From the NCBI GenBank assembly GCA_027924645.1, contig BSBN01000233.1, positions 7,830,501-7,894,500 of the forward strand: a stretch of 64,000 bases of DNA, written 5' to 3'. The notes under the pieces are model-generated. The model searched no databases and was not told the origin of the DNA. It worked only from the letters and a program-made list of their open reading frames with translations. The stretch comes from Cunninghamia lanceolata. Lineage: Eukaryota; Streptophyta; Pinopsida; Cupressales; Cupressaceae. Position 1 is the first letter of the stretch. Each line of letters opens with the position of its first letter. This document shows, in pieces, positions 58,008-64,000 of this stretch. The translations under genes were made by a program, and so were the position numbers.

Positions 58008-58530
58008 ATGGGTTACACTTTTTGGCCAAACTTGACATTGAAATCAACATTTTGAACAAAATCTTCACTTTCTGACACATATAGCCGCTAAACCGTTAGG
58101 AATTTGAAGATGATGTGAAATAGTGATTTGTGAGATTTTGTTTGTAGATTCTAAATATATTTAAAAAAAAATTGGAGTTAAATTGTAAATGTTTTGCATC
58201 TCCTTTCATAACTAGTTTTTAATAGTAAACAACATTTTTTTAAATTGCTGTATATTCTGTAGCACATAACTTTTTTTCTACAAATGATAAAATTCTGATT
58301 TTTTTGTATTTAGATAGGTAACATTGATATGTAGGGCATGCATTTGGTTTCATAATGTTTTGTTGAATTTTTTTTTTTAAATTAAGTTTTCAAGTCAAAC
58401 CAATTATAATTTAGACATAGGCATATTTCGTAAAACATAACTTTTTCTGTATGTATCAAAATTCAATTTTTTTTTTGTTGAAACAAGGACATCAATAACT
58501 AGGGCATATATATTTTTCAGATTATCTTTT
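58008..58530 (+). repeat. Possible third, diverged relative of the DNA transposon end
   Basis: 'gggttacactttttggccaaa' (58009-58030) matches the inner part of the 27980 terminus (tcactttttggccaaa) at 15 of 16 bases. Downstream, 'gattttgtttgtagattctaaatata' resembles 'gaattttgtttctagttttgaaatat' at 28120. Two imperfect copies of 'cataactttttctacaaatg...tagggcat' lie 58265-58350 and 58437-58510. No right terminus was found. Confidence 0.35.
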
Positions 58531-61500
58531 CACTAATTTACTAAGTTTCCATGTCTATAGAACAAAGAATTTAATGTTCAATGAAAAACCTACACTCACA
58601 AGAAATAAAAATAAATATAATAATCAAATTAAATATATTTAAAATTATACTTTCTATAAAGCTTATAATAAGGACTATATACTTACAAAACATAAATTTT
58701 AAATGAATTCATTTGATCCCCCAAAAGGTAAATCAAAAGTAGTTTTTTATCAACATTTTGATAGGTGTAGAGGAGACTCCATTATAGGTATGGTTTAAAA
58801 CTAGCGGGGTTGTATCCAAGGGGATTTGAATCTAAGGGGGATTGATCAAACCCTCTTTAATTAAAATCTTTTGAATGGAATCTTTCAATGATTAAATCAT
58901 TATATTTTTTAAAATATGTGATTTCAACAAAAATCAGGATCTCCAAGAAAGTGTAATCCATTATTATGGCAGCACTCTCTAAACAAGACATGGGAAAAGG
59001 AGTTTCTCACTTGTTGAATCTATGATCTTTTAGGGAACAAAAGCTCAATATTAGGGAGGAGTGATCTATAAATTTGGATCAAGATGTTGGACCATTAGGG
59101 TCGTGATGTCACTTTCAAATGAGAAGACACCTGAAATTCATGGAAACATGAATGCCAGAGGTTGTCTTCCCAAGAGGACTATATTCCTATTATAGGAATG
59201 TCTAGTGTGATATGTGGTACCATAGGAATGACTTGAAATAAAAGTGTTAGTCTTCAAAATATATGGAAAATTATTTTGATCAAAATCATCATTTTATATA
59301 GGTAATGACTTTTTCACTGACACAAAAACACTCTTGTTACTTGGTGGGAGTAATGGAATTCTCACAATTGAGGTAGAGAATGGAATATGAAAGGTATTTA
59401 TCATTTCAACTTTCTTGTCCAATGGTATATCTTGTGTTATTTGCATTTAAAGGATATAGGGAAAAATTATGCATCTTGTAGAGGTTGTTGGAGGTTGTTA
59501 GAAAGTTAATCTCTTATTATTTACACTTTGTATCATTTTTCTTAGACTATATGGTAAGCATCAAGATAGGGTTTTTTATGATAGGAGGCATATTAGAGGT
59601 GGCTTGCAGCTTATTGTAGCATTGTTAGAGATCATATTTCCCTTGGTGGAGATTGTAATAATGTGTACTAAATTGGAACTAGTGGAATAAAGATCTTTTC
59701 TTTCTTCTAGAGTTTTCTTCTCTTTTGAGGGTTTCTCTAGGTGTATCTTGTATTTTAGTTGTGTGTGTGTGTGTGTTCTATAGTCTTCTTTTATATTTGT
59801 CTTAAATTATGTATTAAACTACAATGAACATGTTTAGGTTGTTATAGAATTTATTTAAGGTGAAGAAATAATATGTTGAGGATTCTTTCTAGGTTTATGC
59901 TACAATATCTATTGGTAATGACTAGTGTAGCATAACTACCCTATTTTATGAATCATATGTCCATTGGTAAAAAAAATACAATTAAAATGTTAAAAAATGG
60001 ATTTTTTTCTTCATTTCTAAATACATACATGATGTAGTGGTGAGACACAAGATAAAACAACCTCTCCAATATGTATCCCTTTTCCAAGGAGAACTCACAA
60101 AAATAACATGTAGGAAAAATTGGAGTATTTGCTTTCAACCAAGGTTATTAGCTAAAAAATTAGCTACTTGTTAGCCAATGTCAATAGAATTAAAAATATA
60201 TTGTGTAGGAGAAAATAGAGAACTTTTTTCATTTTTAAATAGATTAGTGACCTAGCGGTAAGACATAGCCATCAAGATTGGAAAGTTGCAATGTAGAGTC
60301 TTCATGAATTGGTACTATTTTTTGTCTTCAACCTTGTCTAGTATTTTTAGAACCCATGAGTAGCAAAACCTCATATATCTTAAATATACATATGCTAGAT
60401 CTTTTTAAATGTAGGAGACACATACACTCAACCGTTTGTAACTAGTTGTTAGGTTTGTGTTTAATGCATCCATAGTAGCTAAGTACATCTTCCATATGCA
60501 GTAAGGGTAAAATAAATGTGAGGTTACCTCAAACACAAATGCATGGCTTTGATTTGGTATAGTGTAAGATTTTGTTATCCAATTCATTAAATTCATTACT
60601 TCTCATTGACTGTTAAGAACTAGTGGTATTTGAAAATACTTGGGGAAATTGTTGTTACAAGATCCAAGTTCTCCTAGGTCAACCTCCTTGATTGGACCCA
60701 CTATATACAATCATGACAAAGGTTAGTAGATTGTCAACAAGCATGCAACTAATCTTGACGTTGATTGTGATGGAATGTATTATTCATTTTAGTGTTTCAA
60801 TTGTAAATGTTCCTAGAGTTGTTCCTTTTAATTATGAATGACAATGAGATGATTATATGTCAATTTATGTTCAAATGAATGTCCTTAAATACCAACACAT
60901 GATGTTGCTGGAAAAACATGTATTGAGTTGGCTCCCAATGGTTAGTGAAAAAGAGTCAAAGTTGAGAAATTTGAATATTGAAATTCTGTTTTCATTTAAA
61001 TCGGCTCTATGCCCAATCACTCTTACATGTCATGAAAATGACCCAAAACAAGCAATATAAAATTTCCAAATTAAGTATGAATGTATTAATATTCAACTAA
61101 TTAATAGTTGGGATACATATAAATAAACATATAAAAATGTATATAAGTGAAAATAACTCCAAAATCCTGCCAAGTCCTCCATTTTCTACATTTAAATTGA
61201 CAAACACGAGGATTAAATGGGGACACGTTAAAGAAGTCAAATCTGCAAGAAGTTGAAAATGCAAAAAAACAGCCTGCACACAAGTTCGGCACACAAAGTG
61301 CCGCCTGTTTATTGTGAGAGCCAATGTATCACTATATAATATTATTACATTTTGCCAAAATAACTCCGAAACGAAATTAAAATCGAATAGATATGCTAAT
61401 TCTAAACCGGAGCGACATTCACGATATAAAATTTCTATCGTTGCGTGTTATGGAGAAAGAGTTCAATTTGTGTTTCGCTTTCAATACAAGTTTTACCTGG

Positions 61501-62099
61501 GATTGTTGTAAACGTTGATTCTATGTCTGGAATCTTTTTACCATAACAGTTGTCAGTAGTAGTTGAGACCAAAAAATTGCAACACCACAGCTAGTTTGCC
61601 TGTCATTAAACCTGCTAAATTAGGCTCTCCTTAATGATATATCGGTTTCTATCTTCGACAGATAAAACAGTTAAATGTTTCGAACCCATCACCTCTTACA
61701 TTTACCACGTCTTGCCTAGGAATCTAACTGTACAATCATTCACCTAACCAAAGTGATAGAAAGTTCTCATATTACTATACCATCCAAAATGGACATTCAG
61801 ATTGAAAAATGTATCGATTCGTGATTGATGGGTTACCGATAATTCAAATCACGAGAGGCTTTCTGGTCAAACAAGGAAGCGGATCTAAATATGACAAAGA
61901 CAGCGATTTTGGCTCACATCAACGAATTCTGAAAAAATAGACCAGAAGAAAAAGAGGAGAGTTATTTATAATTGTCTACATTTGCTAGGCAGTCATAGGA
62001 ACAGACATTCTGTTTTTTTTCCCATTTTACATTGATTATCATGAATGGGAATAAAATGTTTTAAGTACAGGGTTTTCAAGTCGATTGCGAGTGATGCAG
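58531..62099. other. AT-rich spacer with no recognisable gene
   Basis: I found no protein motif, RNA gene or paired LTR. A short (GT)8 run lies at 59758-59776. From about 61100 the sequence becomes less AT-rich and carries more CpG, continuing into the GC-richer block to the right. Confidence 0.5.
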
Positions 62100-62992
62100 A
62101 GTGGGACGCAACGGAGGCAACCTAACAGGAAGGAGTAGCCAACAATACAAACAACCTGATAAAAATGTCTATCGGCTGAACATCCTCATCATGTTTCCTA
62201 GAGACACCAACAGCATCATCACATTTCAACAGCATCATCATATTTCGGGTGATCGCAAATGTCCTCCTGTCGACTACTATTTACCTCCTCCCTTTGTCGC
62301 CTATCATCATCATCATGATAATCAACGGGCGCGAACATCCTCCGGTTGCACTGTTCATCGGGTGCCAAATACAAGCGGCATCATCATGATATTCAATATC
62401 ACCTTCGTCAGCAGGATATCCAAATATCCGGTTGCTCCAAATATCCTGATGACGTTGAACTTCAACAACTTGCCTTCGATGCTCCACTGCCCGACGATAC
62501 AAGCAACAGCATCATGATATTGTTCATCCGGTTCCTCGAAACCTCCTGATGATGCTAATACAACTCCCTGCCTTCGCCGATACTTAACCACTTAGTGACA
62601 ACAGGATAAACTCGCATTGAGGGATTTCTTAATATCCTGATGACGATGACGTCATATCCTGATGACGATGACGTCACACATCATCCTGATGAACTCTTCA
62701 ACACTTAGCCAAAAACTTAACTTTCACACCCGCATCCGTCAGCGATATGCGGATGATGAACTTCCCCGAGAGATGATCCTGACTGCGATATATACACTGA
62801 GTATATATCCAACTCAAAACATCATGATGCACCTGCAACGTGCAAACTTCGACAACTTCATGACCCGATCCTGATGGCGATGGATTCGCAGATGATGTTG
62901 CGGCTCGTTCCGACTAGAAACGCACATGCAGACTCCTGTGTATCCTTCCACTGCATGTAAACACTCCGAATCACTCTATTTCACAAAGATCA
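62100..62992. other. GC/CpG-richer block with reiterated 'atcctgatga' motifs
   Basis: The phrases 'catcatgatatt', 'atatcctgatgacg' and 'cctgatgatg' recur irregularly about a dozen times. Composition is clearly different from the rest of the window, with many CG dinucleotides. Open frames on both strands (62101-62517 on +, 62281-62591 on -) follow the repeats and have no known domain. It abuts the chromovirus LTR and may belong to another young repeat. Confidence 0.55.
62631..62685. repeat. Tandem repeat carrying TGACGTCA palindromes
   Basis: 'atatcctgatgacgatgacgtc' occurs at about 62632 and again at about 62655, period about 23 bp. Each copy contains GATGACGTCA, the consensus of bZIP (CRE/C-box) binding sites. 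Regulatory function is inferred only. Confidence 0.85.
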
Positions 62993-63648
62993 TGTGACGA
63001 CCGGGCCGGATCACCTTCAAACCAAAATCTAACAACTTATCTTCTAGACCTAGCACATGAGGATGCTAGGCTGATTCACAGCATGCTCCTAACTGATCTC
63101 CTGAACAATGCAATGCATAACCAGAAAACACAAATGCAAACTAAACTATGATACAGGACCATTCCACCGATTTGCAGGATCAACCGGTGGAAGGGTTGAA
63201 AGTGCCCATTAACTTGCAAACAGAAAAGGAAATCAACACAGAAACAACTGATCAACTCAAATACTGCAAAAGATGAGATCTTATTCAATTGAGATTCAAT
63301 GTCCTGAATACAGCTTCACAATGTCTGAACTGCTCTCCTGAACCTCAACTCAACACAACACCCATACATCTATCAACATCAATATGAACTATCAATATGA
63401 ACTCAATGTGTCTAAACCCTAACAGATCGAAGGTATATATAACAAATCCTTCGAGTACTACCAACTTCACTTCCCAGCGGCTGGGAGCTTCCAAGCGGCT
63501 GGGAGAGAGGACAACTCAGACTATCTTATCCCGATCTCTAACTGCCTACACATACTCCTATGCTGAACTAATACATAGCATCGGTCCAGCGGACCTTATT
63601 ACATGAAGAAGTCAAACATACTAAAAATAGCCTACTGCCCTGTCATCA
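62993..63648 (-). repeat. 3' LTR of the right-edge chromovirus (about 656 bp)
   Basis: The minus strand begins TGATGACAGGGCAGTAGGC at 63648, ten bases after the pol stop, and ends CCGGTCGTCACA at 62993. A TATA box (TATATATA, 63433-63441) lies about 210 bp into it. 'agcggctgggag' occurs twice at 63476-63504 as a 19-bp tandem repeat. The boundary is inferred from TG/CA ends because the partner is outside the window. Confidence 0.65.
63430..63442 (-). promoter_or_regulatory. TATA box in the chromovirus LTR
   Basis: Minus-strand GTTATATATACC sits about 210 bp from the LTR start, the expected U3 position for an element promoter. Confidence 0.6.
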
Positions 63649-63657
63649 TGCTAATAA

Positions 63658-64000
63658 CTATCCTATATCCTGATCATGTCCAGGTGCTCCTGCACCATAC
63701 TCCCCAAAAGAAGAAATCTCAAGTCCACTTGAGATGAGAGTATCAAGGTCGGCACCATGCTTCTGTATCTGTCCGGCAGTCATCCATACTGCTTCAGAAG
63801 TCGGCTGTCCCTTCCAAGAGACGAGGTACTCCAAGTACTTCTTGTTCCTGGTCTGTTTGATCACTCTAGTGTCCAAAATCTGTTGTATCTGTGGAGGAGC
63901 ATGTTGAGGAATGTCTTCAGCAACTGTATCCTGTAGGATATCCTGATCTGCATCTGGATTAGCCTTGTATGGAGTTAAGTCACATACATTGAAGATAGGA
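63658..64000 (-). CDS. Chromovirus integrase C-terminus and chromodomain (partial, open frame)
   Basis: A minus-strand frame that stays open from the window edge to a stop at 63655-63657. It reads SIFNVCDLTPYKANPD at the right edge, the end of the gypsy integrase. An acidic linker follows (QDILQDTVAEDIPQ), then PQIQQILDTRVIKQTRN and the chromodomain KKYLEYLVSWKGQPTSEAVW, then a tail ending GAGAPGHDQDIG. The aromatic cage residues are at least partly present (Y in YLEYLV, W in SWKG, W in EAVW). There are no stops over 114 codons, unlike every other retroelement here, so this copy is probably young. The rest of pol lies right of the window. It differs from the left-edge chromovirus, whose chromodomain has stops. 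Confidence 0.92.
   Translation of the reverse strand, partial: PIFNVCDLTPYKANPDADQDILQDTVAEDIPQHAPPQIQQILDTRVIKQTRNKKYLEYLVSWKGQPTSEAVWMTAGQIQKHGADLDTLISSGLEISSFGEYGAGAPGHDQDIG

Noticed and set aside
62101..62591. Overlapping ORFs on both strands in the GC-rich block
   Set aside because: Low stop density comes from base composition and repeats; no domain or consistent start supports a gene.
1..64000. An intact single-copy host gene or RNA gene
   Set aside because: Every protein motif recognised belongs to mobile elements, and no rRNA, tRNA or conserved ncRNA sequence was recognised by eye.

Overview
The window looks like intergenic DNA from a large, repeat-rich plant nuclear genome. A gymnosperm or conifer is my best guess, because the DNA is AT-rich and densely packed with old, nested LTR retrotransposons, and I find no intact host gene. 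Species and chromosome cannot be read from the sequence. Almost every recognisable protein fragment belongs to a mobile element, and most are broken by stops, frameshifts or deletions. The exception is the chromovirus tail at the right edge, which is open and CpG-rich and so probably young.

Layout. 1-4080: 3' part of a + strand Ty3/gypsy chromovirus (protease tail to chromodomain, then UTR/LTR). 4081-9979: a minus-strand Ty1/copia element ('copia C') with a full 5' LTR at 8374-9979. 9980-13757: AT-rich DNA with one decayed unknown reading frame (12490-13590). 13758-22200: two interleaved minus-strand LTR elements, 'F' (LTR pieces at 13758-14310 and 20822-22200) and 'D' (gag plus an unrecognised ORF, no pol seen; LTRs at 14311-16354 and 19230-20210). 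22200-24010: decayed DNA with a coiled-coil fragment.

24011-45303: minus-strand 'copia A', with a 2.1-kb 3' LTR, an intact YVDD reverse transcriptase motif, and a truncated 5' LTR. It is split in its integrase/RT spacer by a 12,572-bp DNA transposon at 27980-40551. That transposon has imperfect terminal inverted repeats, a perfect 4-bp target duplication (ATAG), arrays of GGGTACCC palindromes inside each end, a decayed DDD-type transposase gene, and what looks like a second multi-exon gene on the opposite strand.

45319-52709: + strand 'copia B', head to head with copia A across two truncated LTRs. It lacks protease and most of integrase, and its RT motif is mutated. Its 3' UTR contains a 1,107-bp non-autonomous relative of the large DNA transposon (49968-51074). 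52710-56600: decayed gypsy gag-protease, interrupted by a complete 375-bp miniature LTR element (TRIM type, 55391-55765: two 159-bp LTRs, exact iMet primer site, purine tract, no coding capacity). 56600-62100: little that can be named. 62100-64000: a GC- and CpG-richer segment, then the LTR and chromodomain/integrase end of a probably young minus-strand chromovirus that runs off the right edge.

The strongest candidate for an under-described system is the 12.6-kb DNA transposon with its non-autonomous partner. The TRIM is the second. Family names rest on motif recognition from memory and were not checked by any search.
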